DNA from: an uncultured Gammaproteobacteria bacterium
Lineage (GTDB): Bacteria; Pseudomonadota; Gammaproteobacteria; HK1
NCBI GenBank assembly: GCA_958295835.1
Contig: OY282378.1
Coordinates: forward strand, 4,613,694-4,677,693
DNA length: 64,000 nt
Reading direction: 5' to 3'
The notes below the pieces were generated by a model. It ran no database searches and was not told the origin of the DNA. It saw only the letters and a program-made list of their open reading frames with translations. This document shows positions 1-8,972 of the stretch, piece by piece. A program made the translations under genes and the position numbers. Each line of letters begins with the position of its first letter. Position 1 is the first letter of the stretch.

Positions 1-1191
1 AACCCAGCCGACGCTGCGCGAGATGGCGAAGATCACGGTAAACATGTTCAGGGGAATCCCCAGCGCACTCAGAATGATGCCGGAGTAGAAGTCCACGTTG
101 GGGTAGAGGTTGCGTTCGATGAAGTACTCGTCCTGAAGAGCGATCTCTTCCAGGCGCAGCGCAATCTCGAACAACGGCTGATTACCGGCGTCCAGATCAT
201 CGAGAAGATCGTGGCACGCCTGGCGGATCAGCGTCGCGCGAGGGTCGAAGTTCTTGTACACGCGGTGGCCGAAGCCCATCAGGCGAAACGGGTCGTTCCG
301 ATCCTTCGCGCGTTCGATGTACCTCGGGATCTCGGCCGGATCGTCGATGTCCCGGAGCATGTCGATCACCGCTTCGTTGGCGCCTCCGTGAGCCGGTCCC
401 CACAGGGTCGCGATTCCTGCCGCGACACACGCGTAGGGGTTCGCGCCGGAGCTGCCCGCGAGCCGTACCGTCGATGTGCTCGCGTTCTGCTCGTGGTCGG
501 CATGAAGGATCATCATGAGCTCCAGGGCGCGCACCGCGACGGGGCTCGGAAGGTAGGGCTCGGCCCGGACCGCGAACATCATCTGGAGGAAGTTCTCCAC
601 GTAGCCGAGTGAATTGATGGGATACATGAAGGGCTGGCCGATGCTGTACTTGTAGCAGTCGGCGGCGATGGACGGAAGCTTCGCGATCAAGCGGATCGCG
701 GCCAGCTCGCGATGCTCCGCGCTGCTGATGTCGAGGGTGTCGTGATAGAAGGTCGAGAGCGCGCCCACGATGCCGACGAGCATTCCCATCGGATGGGCAT
801 CGTGCTGATACCCCGCAATGAACCGCCGAATCCCCTCGTGGACCATCGTGTGGCGCCGAATCCCGGCATTGAATTCACTCCATTGCCCCCTGGTCGGCAG
901 CTCGCCGTACAGCAGGAGGTAGCAGATCTCGAGAAAGCTGCTCTGCTCGGCGAGCTGCTCGATCGGGTAGCCGCGGTAGAGCAGCACCCCCTCCTGTCCG
1001 TCGATGTAGGTGATCGTGCTGGAGCAGCTCGCGGTCGACGCGAAACCGGGGTCGTAGGTGAAGTAGCCCAGCTTCGACGGCAGGGAGCGGATGTCGAGCA
1101 CCGGGCGTCCGTGGACGCCTTCGAGCACCTCGCATTCGACGCTCTCTCCGGAGGCGTTGTCCGTGATCGTGACGCTCTTGTGGTTTGCCAT
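1..1191 (-). CDS. gltA: Citrate synthase, 3' end cut by window edge
   Basis: Condenses oxaloacetate and acetyl-CoA to citrate, the entry step of the TCA cycle, in the cytoplasm. The ATG at 1191 opens a reading frame of 397 codons that is still open at base 1, so only a short C-terminal piece is missing (family about 430 residues). Visible hallmarks are the N-terminal segment with SLPSKLGYFTYDPGF, DGQEGVLLYRGYPIEQLA, the HADHEQNAST block and the GFGHRVYKNFDPRA block that carry the catalytic histidines of the hexameric (type II) enzyme. A GGGAGAG ribosome-binding site precedes the start. It is divergent from the ABC importer operon and lies about 8 kb from sucAB-lpd. Identification is very secure. 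Confidence 0.97.
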   Translation of the reverse strand, partial: MANHKSVTITDNASGESVECEVLEGVHGRPVLDIRSLPSKLGYFTYDPGFASTASCSSTITYIDGQEGVLLYRGYPIEQLAEQSSFLEICYLLLYGELPTRGQWSEFNAGIRRHTMVHEGIRRFIAGYQHDAHPMGMLVGIVGALSTFYHDTLDISSAEHRELAAIRLIAKLPSIAADCYKYSIGQPFMYPINSLGYVENFLQMMFAVRAEPYLPSPVAVRALELMMILHADHEQNASTSTVRLAGSSGANPYACVAAGIATLWGPAHGGANEAVIDMLRDIDDPAEIPRYIERAKDRNDPFRLMGFGHRVYKNFDPRATLIRQACHDLLDDLDAGNQPLFEIALRLEEIALQDEYFIERNLYPNVDFYSGIILSALGIPLNMFTVIFAISRSVGWV

Positions 1192-1586
1192 GTTGCTCTC
1201 CCGTGGCTCGGGCTCGACGGATGCGAGCGGACCGGCCAGGCAAGACTTCGGGGGCTCGAATCCACCTCGCCGGCCGTCCCGCGAACGGCGCTGGAGGGGT
1301 GTCGACGCCGGCCGGCTCGAAAGCGCACCGGCCGATCCGGCGAGGAACGCGCGGGCCCGTGCGGCGGCGCATGATCTCATACGCATCCGTGCTTTTGTAC
1401 CCATTGGAGCCGTGTGGACGGGCGGGCCGCCCCTGTGTGACGATTCCCGCCCGTGCTGCACACCCCCGTCGGATTCGCGGAAGCCCGTACCTTCCAGACC
1501 CGTTCCGACGGATTTCAGGAATTCACCTGCGTGCCGCGCGAGCTGACACAAGCGGTTTGCCACCCACCCCGAAGGAGGACATCCAG
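1192..1586. other. Divergent intergenic region gltA / ABC importer
   Basis: A 395-base gap between two divergent genes that must carry both promoters. No convincing sigma-70 pair was found. It contains TTGTACCCAT at 1395-1404, followed by GAGCC; the same 10-mer, also followed by GAGCC, recurs upstream of sucA at 8788-8797. A GGAGG ribosome-binding site for the downstream gene is at 1574-1578. Confidence 0.5.
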
Positions 1587-3374
1587 ATGGCTGACAGGAC
1601 ACGCCTGCAAGACGCCGTGCGCCGTTCGCGGCTCCGAGACACGTGGGACGAGGCGCACGACTTCGACCCCGCCGACCCCATGGTCGGGCTCGACCGTCAC
1701 GACATGGGCGGGCCGGTTCTCAAGCGCCGGACCGTTCTCAGGCTTCTCGCCGCATCGGGGGCGTTGACCGCCGCGCACCTGATGCCGGGCATCGGCATGA
1801 TGCCGGCGCGGGCCGCGGCCGGCGGGACGTTGCGCGCGGGCTGGTCGGCCGTCGGCGAGTTCCGCACCATCGATCCGGCGCAGATCAACCAGGTGCTGCT
1901 GTTCCAGATCTCCTCCAACGTGCTCAGCGGGCTGACCCACATCAACCCGCAGCTCCAGGCGGAAGGCGACCTGGCCATCGATTGGAAGGTCGACTCGGCG
2001 GGCACCGAGTACGTCTTCAACCTCCGCGAGGGCGTGACGTTCCACAACGGCGACCCCTTCACCGCCGATGACGTCCTCTTCACCTGGCAGCGCTCGAAGG
2101 ACCCGGACAAGTCCATTCATTCCCGCGTCGTCGCCAACGTCGCCGGCATCGAGAAGCTGGGGACGCACAAGATCCGGATCACGCTCAAGGCGCCGCAGGC
2201 GTCGCTGCTGGTGAAGACGTTGGAGCGCTCGTCGGGCAGGGCCATGACCATCGTCTCGCGCGGCGCGCTGGAGAACATGGGCGCCTCGGACTATGGGCTG
2301 CGCGCAGTCGGCACGGGGCCGTTCAGGGTCACCGATCACCAGCTTGGACAGTCCATGACCCTCGAACGCTTCGAGGACTACTACGACCCCGAGCGGCCGA
2401 AGCTCGACCGGATCGTCATCACCCCCATCATCGACCCGGAGCCGCTGGCCGCAGCCATCGAGGCCGGAGACATCCACATCATCGGCGGGAACCCGGTCGC
2501 TCCCGAGCTCGTCGATCGCTTCGAATCCAACCCTGATCTCAACGTCTCGATCGTGCCCGGCCCGGGGTTCCAGGGCGTATTCCTCAACCCGTGGCGCGAG
2601 CCGATGAAGGTCCCGGACTTCTCGAAGCCGATCGAGGAGCTCAAGAAGGAACAGGGGTTCATGGTGCGGCTCGCCATCGCCAAGGCGATCGACCGCGACC
2701 TCTACATCAGGCAGGCCCAGTTCGGCCGCGCCACCCCGGCCTACGGCACCATCAATCCGGCGATGGGCTTCTACTTCGACGACAGCCTCGGGGCGACCTC
2801 GGAGCAGGCATTCGACGCGGACGCGGCGCGCAAGCTGCTGGCCGACGCCGGATTCCCGGGCGGCGAGGGATTTCCGAAACTCAAGATCCTCTGCACCCCG
2901 GCGGCCCGGCGCGACTGCCTGGTGATCAGGAACATCCTGAAGAAGAACCTCGGAATCGACATCGAGCTCGACACCAAGGACTTCCCGGTCCTGCTCGACG
3001 AATTCCAGACGATGGACTTCGACCTCTGCCGGCTCGGCTCGGGCGGCGACTTCGACCCGGACGACGGCGTCGTGGACTGGGTGCAGACCAGCTCCAAGTT
3101 CAACGGACGCAAACGCGACAAGGCGGAAATGCCCTTCGGCTTCTTCTCGGATCCGGAGGTCGACGCCCTGGTCGCCGAGCAGTCCACCACCGCGGACGTC
3201 GAAGCCCGCAAGGCGCTCGTGCAGAAGGTGAACCGGATCGCCTCGAACAAGGTGGTCCAGGCCTTCCTGTACCACCCGGCGGACGTACTGGTCACCCGCA
3301 AGGAGGTCGACTTCCCGGCCGAGAGCCGGATCCCGGGCCTGGTCGACATGGACCGCGTGACGCTGGCCGGGTGA
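1587..3374 (+). CDS. ABC transporter substrate-binding protein, peptide/nickel (SBP_bac_5) family
   Basis: Periplasmic binding protein of a peptide/opine/nickel-type ABC importer, 595 residues. The chosen ATG is preceded by GGAGGACATCCAG; upstream in-frame starts have no ribosome-binding site. A twin-arginine-like signal lies well inside the N terminus (KRRTVLRLLAASGAL, about residues 46-60, ending in an A-rich cleavage region near 78), so about 45 hydrophilic residues precede it, which is unusual though seen in this family. Family blocks include the sequence around INPQLQAEGDLAIDW, the VFNLREGVTFHNGDPFTADDV segment and AVGTGPFRV. It is followed by two permease genes. The substrate cannot be read from sequence; the linked gamma-glutamyltransferase suggests a peptide or gamma-glutamyl compound (inference). 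Confidence 0.9.
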   Translation: MADRTRLQDAVRRSRLRDTWDEAHDFDPADPMVGLDRHDMGGPVLKRRTVLRLLAASGALTAAHLMPGIGMMPARAAAGGTLRAGWSAVGEFRTIDPAQINQVLLFQISSNVLSGLTHINPQLQAEGDLAIDWKVDSAGTEYVFNLREGVTFHNGDPFTADDVLFTWQRSKDPDKSIHSRVVANVAGIEKLGTHKIRITLKAPQASLLVKTLERSSGRAMTIVSRGALENMGASDYGLRAVGTGPFRVTDHQLGQSMTLERFEDYYDPERPKLDRIVITPIIDPEPLAAAIEAGDIHIIGGNPVAPELVDRFESNPDLNVSIVPGPGFQGVFLNPWREPMKVPDFSKPIEELKKEQGFMVRLAIAKAIDRDLYIRQAQFGRATPAYGTINPAMGFYFDDSLGATSEQAFDADAARKLLADAGFPGGEGFPKLKILCTPAARRDCLVIRNILKKNLGIDIELDTKDFPVLLDEFQTMDFDLCRLGSGGDFDPDDGVVDWVQTSSKFNGRKRDKAEMPFGFFSDPEVDALVAEQSTTADVEARKALVQKVNRIASNKVVQAFLYHPADVLVTRKEVDFPAESRIPGLVDMDRVTLAG

Positions 3375-3443
3375 TCGCAGTCACAGTGTGAAGCCGAATC
3401 CCGATCCGGCCCCGATCCGGGGCCGGATGGCCCTCGGCGCAAC

Positions 3444-4391
3444 ATGACGCGCTACCTCATCAAGCGTGGCCTCGGCGCCGTCGTCGTCATGTGGGCGGTG
3501 GCGACCCTCGTGTTCTTCATGCTGCGGATCCTGCCCGGCGACCCGCTCTCCGCGATGCTGTTCGATACCGGAGACCCGGCGGCGGCGGACCACCTCCGCA
3601 CCAAGTTCGGGCTCGACCAGCCCTTGCCCGTGCAGTACGGGAAGTGGTTCCTGCTGGTGCTGCAGGGCGATCTGGGCAACTCCATCTACGGCTCGCGCAT
3701 CCCCGTGAGCCAGCTCCTGATCGAGGCGGCGCCGCGCACCCTCTCGCTCGCGATCCTGGCATTCGCCGTGTCCGTGGCTATCGCGATTCCGGCGGGGCTC
3801 ATATCGGCGCTCAGGCGCGGGCGGCCGATCGACCACGGGGTGACCTTCATCGCCTTCCTGGGACTCTCGATGCCGGATTTCTGGCTCGGGATCCTGCTGA
3901 TCATCCTGTTCGCCGCCCATCTCGGCTGGCTGCCCGCCATCGGCTACGAGCCGCTCTCGAACGGCTTCTGGCCGTGGCTCTCGCACCTGATCCTGCCGGC
4001 GGTCGCGGCCGGCACGGCGTTCACCGCGATCATCGCGCGGATGGTGCGCTCCTCGATGCTGGAGGTGCTGAAGACCGACTACGTCCGCGTCGCCGGAGCG
4101 AAGGGTCTCACCCCCTGGCGTGTGGTGATGGGCCACGCCTTCCCGAACGCGCTGATCCCGGTGATCACGGTGATGGGCATCGCCTTCGGCCTGCTGATGG
4201 CGGCGGCCGTGGTGGTCGAGACCGTCTTCGCCATCAAGGGCCTGGGACGCATCCTGATCGAGGGGATCCTGAACCGCGACTACCCCGTGGTGCAGGGCGC
4301 GATCCTCGCGGTCTCGTTCATCTTCGTCTTCGTCAACCTGCTGGTCGACGTGCTCTACGTGGCCGTCGACCCGCGCATCCGGATCGAGTGA
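3444..4391 (+). CDS. ABC transporter permease, DppB/OppB type
   Basis: Inner-membrane permease subunit, 315 residues, of the importer whose binding protein is encoded just upstream. It begins MTRYLIKRGLGAVVVMW, typical of DppB-like proteins, followed by an alternating set of hydrophobic segments (about six). The cytoplasmic EAA loop that docks the ATPase is visible near DYVRVAGAKGLTPWRVVMGH (about residues 212-231). The FGLDQPLPVQYGKWF segment after the first helix is also family-typical. Its stop overlaps the start of the next permease gene (GTGA), so the two are translationally coupled. No ATPase genes for this transporter are in the window. Confidence 0.92.
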   Translation: MTRYLIKRGLGAVVVMWAVATLVFFMLRILPGDPLSAMLFDTGDPAAADHLRTKFGLDQPLPVQYGKWFLLVLQGDLGNSIYGSRIPVSQLLIEAAPRTLSLAILAFAVSVAIAIPAGLISALRRGRPIDHGVTFIAFLGLSMPDFWLGILLIILFAAHLGWLPAIGYEPLSNGFWPWLSHLILPAVAAGTAFTAIIARMVRSSMLEVLKTDYVRVAGAKGLTPWRVVMGHAFPNALIPVITVMGIAFGLLMAAAVVVETVFAIKGLGRILIEGILNRDYPVVQGAILAVSFIFVFVNLLVDVLYVAVDPRIRIE

Positions 4392-5266
4392 CGCCCTTCC
4401 TCGACACGCCGGCCGAGCCGCCGCTACAGCGGGCGAGCGCCGCCAGGCGGATCCTGCGCGACCGCCGCGCGCTGGCCGGCACGGTATTCCTGGCCGTGCT
4501 GACGGTGGCGGCAATCTTCGCGCCGTGGCTCGCGCCCTTCGATCCGAACGCCATGGATTACATGATGCTGGAGGAGCCGAGCCCGACCCATCCGCTCGGC
4601 GTCGACGACCTCGGCCGCGACCTGTTCTCGCGGATCGTCCACGGGGCGCGCGTGTCCCTGTTCGTCGGGCTGGTCACGGTCGCCGTCGCGCTGGTGCTGG
4701 GGGTCGCCATGGGAATCGTGGCGGGCTACTTCCGCGGCTGGGCCGATACCCTCATCATGCGCTACATCGACTTGCAATGGGCGTTCCCGAACATCCTGAT
4801 CGCGGTCTACCTCGTCGCCGTCTTCGGTACCGGCCTGCTGAACGTGATCGTCGCGATCTCGCTGGCCTACCTGGACGATTTCGCGCGGGTCGCCCGAGGC
4901 ATGACCCTCTCGGTCAAGGAGGAGCAGTACGTCGCCGCCGCCCGCGCCGTAGGTTGCTCCGACTGGCGGATCATGGGGCGCCACATCCTGCCCAACATCG
5001 CGGCGCCGGTGATCGTGCTGGCGACGGTCAGCGTCTCGAACGCGATCCTGGCCGAGGCGGTGCTGTCGTTCCTGGGCCTCGGCGTCAGCGCGGACACCCC
5101 GACCTGGGGGCTCATCCTCTCCGATGCGCGCAGCTTCGTCAGCCGGGCCTGGTGGCTCGGCGTCTTCCCCGGCCTCGCGATCATGCTGACGGTGCTGTCG
5201 ATCAACTTTCTCGGCGACGCCCTGCGCGACGTCCTCGACGTGCGCGAGAGCCGGGGCGTCTCGTGA
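4388..5266 (+). CDS. ABC transporter permease, DppC/OppC type
   Basis: Second permease subunit, 292 residues from a GTG that overlaps the stop of the first permease gene (GTGA). Reading upstream of this GTG gives only a shadow of the first permease gene, so the longer open frame is not used. The family pattern is clear: a first transmembrane helix around LAGTVFLAVLTVAAIFAPW, then the PTHPLGVDDLGRDLFSRIVHG block and an EAA loop around QYVAAARAVGCSDWRIMGRH. The C terminus GDALRDVLD is also typical of DppC proteins. It forms the heterodimeric channel with the DppB-like subunit. Confidence 0.92.
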   Translation: MTPFLDTPAEPPLQRASAARRILRDRRALAGTVFLAVLTVAAIFAPWLAPFDPNAMDYMMLEEPSPTHPLGVDDLGRDLFSRIVHGARVSLFVGLVTVAVALVLGVAMGIVAGYFRGWADTLIMRYIDLQWAFPNILIAVYLVAVFGTGLLNVIVAISLAYLDDFARVARGMTLSVKEEQYVAAARAVGCSDWRIMGRHILPNIAAPVIVLATVSVSNAILAEAVLSFLGLGVSADTPTWGLILSDARSFVSRAWWLGVFPGLAIMLTVLSINFLGDALRDVLDVRESRGVS

Positions 5267-5468
5267 GCGGGTGTCGGCATGAACGAGAACGAGGAAGCCC
5301 TCTCACCCGGCTCTCGCCCGCCCCGCCGAACCGGAAGTTTCACCAGGGCGGCCCACGCCCGTGCCGCCTCGCCGGGTATGCCCGGCGTCCGGATCCTGAC
5401 CCTGCCCCACCCCTGGCGCCCCGCAGCATCCCCGGCACGATCGGCACGACAAGAAACGAGGGAATCCC

Positions 5469-6206
5469 ATGACCTGGTCCATTCTGGCGAAAGACCCCGA
5501 AAGCGGCCTGTTCGGGCTGGCCGTCGCCTCGAAGTTCTTCGCCGTCGGCGCGATCTGCCCGTGGAGCGGTGGGCCGCACGGCGCGGCGATGAGCCAGGCG
5601 CTGCCGAACCCGGAGCTCGGCCATCGCGCCCTCGGCCTGCTTGCCGAAGGGCACCGCTCATCCGATGTCGTCGCCATGCTCGCCGGCATGGACCGCGGCA
5701 TCGACCAGCGCCAGCTCCACGTCATCGATGCCGGAGGCGGAACCGCCGCGCACACGGGCGCCCGTTGCATCGAATGGTGCGGGCATCTGGCCGAGCCGGG
5801 TGTCTCGGTGGCGGGCAACATGCTGGCGGGGGCGCGGGTGGTCGCCGAGACCCTGGCCGCGTGGAAGGCCAACGACGGCCTGCCCATCGTCGACCGCCTG
5901 ATCGCGGCCATGCAGGCGGGTGAGGACGCCGGCGGCGACAAGCGCGGCAAGCAGTCGATCGCATTGCGGATCCAGGGGCCGGAGGTCTTCCCGCGCCTCG
6001 ACCTGCGGGTGGACGACCACGCGGATCCGATCCCGGAGCTCCTTCGCCTCTATGAAGTCGCGAAGGAACGGTTCATCCCCTTCTCCGCCGGTCTGCCGCG
6101 CGCCGGGCGTCCTTACGGCATCCTCGACCGCGCGGTGACCGAGCGGATCATCGAACGCGACGCGGGCAAGCCCTTGGCGGCGACGGTCGAGATCCCGAAG
6201 GGTTGA
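5469..6206 (+). CDS. DUF1028 family (Ntn-hydrolase-like) protein
   Basis: A 245-residue protein of the DUF1028 family, which is assigned to the N-terminal nucleophile hydrolase superfamily but has no firmly assigned reaction. The start is typical, MTWSILAKDPESGLFGLAVAS; after Met removal Thr2 would be the N-terminal nucleophile (inference). Further family blocks are VGAICPWSGGPHGAAMSQAL and VAGNMLAG. A GAGGGA ribosome-binding site supports the ATG. It sits about 200 bases after the DppC-like gene, on the same strand, and before a gamma-glutamyltransferase, itself an Ntn hydrolase, suggesting a role in processing what the importer brings in. No signal peptide is visible, so it is likely cytoplasmic. 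Confidence 0.85.
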   Translation: MTWSILAKDPESGLFGLAVASKFFAVGAICPWSGGPHGAAMSQALPNPELGHRALGLLAEGHRSSDVVAMLAGMDRGIDQRQLHVIDAGGGTAAHTGARCIEWCGHLAEPGVSVAGNMLAGARVVAETLAAWKANDGLPIVDRLIAAMQAGEDAGGDKRGKQSIALRIQGPEVFPRLDLRVDDHADPIPELLRLYEVAKERFIPFSAGLPRAGRPYGILDRAVTERIIERDAGKPLAATVEIPKG

Positions 6207-6259
6207 CCCATGAAGCTGGCCCGAACACCTGGCCGAGATGCAGATGTCCGTTACGCGCC

Positions 6260-6913
6260 ATGAACAAGACATGCGTTACTACCATTGTCATCACCGCCGT
6301 TGTCGCCGTCGGCTTGGCAGGAACGCGGCACTTCTTTACGCACGCTTCGGCGAGCGATACCGAGACGCACACGAGCGCGATTCACTCGCCCTATGCAGGA
6401 CAAGAGAAACGAGGTATCAAGGCATTGCCGCAGGCCGATGTCGAGGGTCTGCTTGCCGGGGCCGGCACACCGTTCGGCGGCATGGCGAAGCCAGCCGAGC
6501 TCAACGGCTATCCGGGTCCGCGCCATGTGCTGGATGCTGTTGAAGCGGGAGAATTCGAGATAACCGAAAAACAGAAAACACAGATAGAAGAACTATACGA
6601 GGAGATGAAAGTACGGGCGATTACACTCGGAGAAAAAATTATTTCCATCGAACAAAGAATCGATGATGAATTTGCCAATAAAACCGTAACAAGCGGAGGA
6701 TTACGGGAAAACATAGCCGACAGCGCAGACATGTACGGACAACTGCGTTTCGTGCACTTGAAATACCATTTGCAAATAGTGGGCATCCTGACACCAGAGC
6801 AGATCGAGCGATACAACACCCTGCGCGGCTACATCGGCAACGACGATCCATGCGAGGGTGTTCCCGAAGGACACGATCCCGCTCTGTGGAAAATGCACAA
6901 CGATTGTCGATGA
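6260..6913 (+). CDS. Small periplasmic LTXXQ (Spy/CpxP-like) protein
   Basis: A 217-residue protein with an N-terminal hydrophobic segment (about residues 4-20) that should act as signal peptide or anchor. A charged helical region contains EITEKQKTQIEELYEEMKV, and near the C terminus LTPEQIERYNTLRGY matches the LTxxQ motif of Spy/CpxP-type periplasmic chaperones and metal sensors. The ATG at 6260 starts directly before the hydrophobic segment; the in-frame ATG at 6203 would add 19 residues and spoil the signal. Bases about 6550-6790 are clearly AT-rich compared with all neighbours, hinting at separate ancestry. Its stop overlaps the gamma-glutamyltransferase start (ATGA). Function here is unknown. 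Confidence 0.7.
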   Translation: MNKTCVTTIVITAVVAVGLAGTRHFFTHASASDTETHTSAIHSPYAGQEKRGIKALPQADVEGLLAGAGTPFGGMAKPAELNGYPGPRHVLDAVEAGEFEITEKQKTQIEELYEEMKVRAITLGEKIISIEQRIDDEFANKTVTSGGLRENIADSADMYGQLRFVHLKYHLQIVGILTPEQIERYNTLRGYIGNDDPCEGVPEGHDPALWKMHNDCR

Positions 6914-8736
6914 CGATCCAGGACTTCACCACCCGACCCGAGATCCGCGGCACGTTCGGCGCGGTCGCGAGCACCCACTGGATCGCTTCGGCGGTCGGGT
7001 TCGGGATCCTGGAACGGGGCGGCAACGCCTTCGATGCCGCGGTTGCGACCGGCTTCACCCTCCAGATCGTCGAGCCGCATCTGAACGGGCCGGGCGGTGA
7101 GGTCCCGATCATCGTCCACCCGACCGGAGCGGATCGGCCGCGGGTGCTCTGCGGCCAGGGCGTCGCGCCGCGGGCGGCCACCATCGCGCGGCTGCGCGAA
7201 ATGGGCATCACCCGGATGCCCGGCACGGGGCTCGTGCCCGCCGTGGTGCCGGGAGCGTTCGGCGCGTGGATGCAGCTCCTGCTGGAGCACGGGACCATGC
7301 GGCTCCGCGACGTGCTGGAGCCCGCCATCGGCTACGCCCGCGACGGCTATCCCCTGGTGCGCCGCGCCGCCGAATCGATCCACGCCGCCGCGCCCCTCTT
7401 CCGCACGGAATGGAGGCACTCGGCCGAAGTCTGGCTGCCCGGGGGCGATGCGCCCCTGCCCGGCGCGCGGGTCGCGCAGCCGCGCATTGCGGAGACGTAC
7501 TCGAAGATCCTGGCCGAGGCCGAGGCGGCGGGCGCGAGTCGTGAGGTCCAGATCGAGGCGGCGATGCGCGCCTTCTACCAGGGCTTCGTGGCCGAGGCGG
7601 TGGATCGCTTCTACCGCACCGAGCAGGCCGACGGCTCCGGCGCGCGCCATCCGGGCCTGCTGGCCGGAGAGGACATGACGGCATGGCGGCCGACGTGGGA
7701 GGACACCGTCTCCATCGACTTCGCCGGCGTGACGGTCCACAAGACCGGCCCGTGGGGACAGGGACCCGCGCTCTTGCAGGCGCTACGCATCCTCGATGCG
7801 AAAGGCATCGCCGATCTCGAACCCGGCAGTGCGCCCTGGGTCCACGTGGTGGTGGAGACGCTGAAATTGTCCCTCGCCGATCGGGATGCGTGGTTCGGCG
7901 ATCCGGACTACACCGACGTGCCGCTCGACCGGCTACTGTCCCTCGACTACGCCGAGAGCCGTGCCGCGATCATCGATAACGCGGCAAGCCTCGTTCTGCG
8001 CCCGGGCGAGCCTGCGCATCCCGGCGTGCCTCGATCCGGCGACGTGGCGCGCGAACCCGATGCGGCCGCCGCCCTCCTGGCGCTGGCGGCGGCGCCGGAA
8101 GACGTGGGGCCCGGCGCTGGAGAGCCGACCTTCGCGGACCTGCCGGAGGTCGAGGGCGATACGGTCCAGCTCGACGTGGCGGACCGCTGGGGCAACCTCG
8201 TCGCAGCGACCCCGAGCGGCGGCTGGCTGCAAGGCGCGCCCGCCGTGCCCGGGCTTGGTTTCAACGTGACCACCCGCGGACAGATGTTCTGGCTGGACGA
8301 ACGCCTGCCCTCCCATCTCGCGCCCGGGTTCCGGCCGCGTACGACCCTGACCCCCACCGTCCTGACCCGCAACGGCCGGCCGGTGGCTGGGCTGGGCTCG
8401 CCGGGCGGAGACCAGCAGGACCAGTGGACCCTCGGCCTCCTGTTGCGCCACCTGCACCAGGGCCTGAACCTGCAAGCGGCCATCGACGCGCCGCTGTTCC
8501 ATACCGCCCATTACGTGGGTTCCTTCGCGCCGCGGGCATTCACGCCGGGCGTCGTGCATGTCGAGGAGCGGTTTCCGAAGGCCGTGCGTGCCGATCTGGC
8601 GGAGCGCGGCCATCTCCTCGCCGTTCAGCCACCGTGGTCGCTCGGGCGGCTCTGCGCGGCCGGATTCACGCGCTCGGGCCTCGTCCGCGCCGCGGCGACC
8701 CCGCGGTTCATGCAGGCGTATGCCGTCGGGCGCTGA
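6910..8736 (+). CDS. Gamma-glutamyltransferase family protein
   Basis: Ntn hydrolase that cleaves or transfers gamma-glutamyl groups, 608 residues. It starts at the ATG overlapping the previous stop (ATGA). The N-terminal block with ERGGNAFDAAVATGFTLQIV and the GPGGE segment are the family signature. The small-subunit nucleophile is Thr418, in GDTVQLDVADRWGNLVAATPS, aligned with the T-T-H-x-S-V-x-D motif; the second Thr and the His are replaced here. GSPGGDQQDQWTLGLLL is the conserved glycine block near the active site. No signal peptide is visible, suggesting a cytoplasmic, YwrD-like enzyme instead of the classical periplasmic GGT. Substrate is inferred only at family level; cephalosporin acylase-like activity is an alternative. 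Confidence 0.88.
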   Translation: MTIQDFTTRPEIRGTFGAVASTHWIASAVGFGILERGGNAFDAAVATGFTLQIVEPHLNGPGGEVPIIVHPTGADRPRVLCGQGVAPRAATIARLREMGITRMPGTGLVPAVVPGAFGAWMQLLLEHGTMRLRDVLEPAIGYARDGYPLVRRAAESIHAAAPLFRTEWRHSAEVWLPGGDAPLPGARVAQPRIAETYSKILAEAEAAGASREVQIEAAMRAFYQGFVAEAVDRFYRTEQADGSGARHPGLLAGEDMTAWRPTWEDTVSIDFAGVTVHKTGPWGQGPALLQALRILDAKGIADLEPGSAPWVHVVVETLKLSLADRDAWFGDPDYTDVPLDRLLSLDYAESRAAIIDNAASLVLRPGEPAHPGVPRSGDVAREPDAAAALLALAAAPEDVGPGAGEPTFADLPEVEGDTVQLDVADRWGNLVAATPSGGWLQGAPAVPGLGFNVTTRGQMFWLDERLPSHLAPGFRPRTTLTPTVLTRNGRPVAGLGSPGGDQQDQWTLGLLLRHLHQGLNLQAAIDAPLFHTAHYVGSFAPRAFTPGVVHVEERFPKAVRADLAERGHLLAVQPPWSLGRLCAAGFTRSGLVRAAATPRFMQAYAVGR

Positions 8737-8972
8737 CCGGTGTTCGCTCGCCCGCGGCGAACGCATCGGAACCGGATGCCCATGCCCTTGTACCCATCGC
8801 GGAGCCACTTCGGTACACTGTGCATCCGCTTGAGTTCCCACGGCCACGCGAAGCGAAGCCCGGGAGAGATGCTCCCCACCCGGATCACGCAACGGCAATG
8901 CGCCGACCGGCGGCGGGCGGCGCGGTTCCGCATGGCCCCCGTTCTCCGCACCGCGCCGGAGAAAACCCCCAG

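Noticed and set aside
5279..5468. Start of a gene at MNENEEALSPGSRPP between the permease and DUF1028 genes
   Set aside because: The frame continues only as a shadow of the DUF1028 gene and has no independent support.
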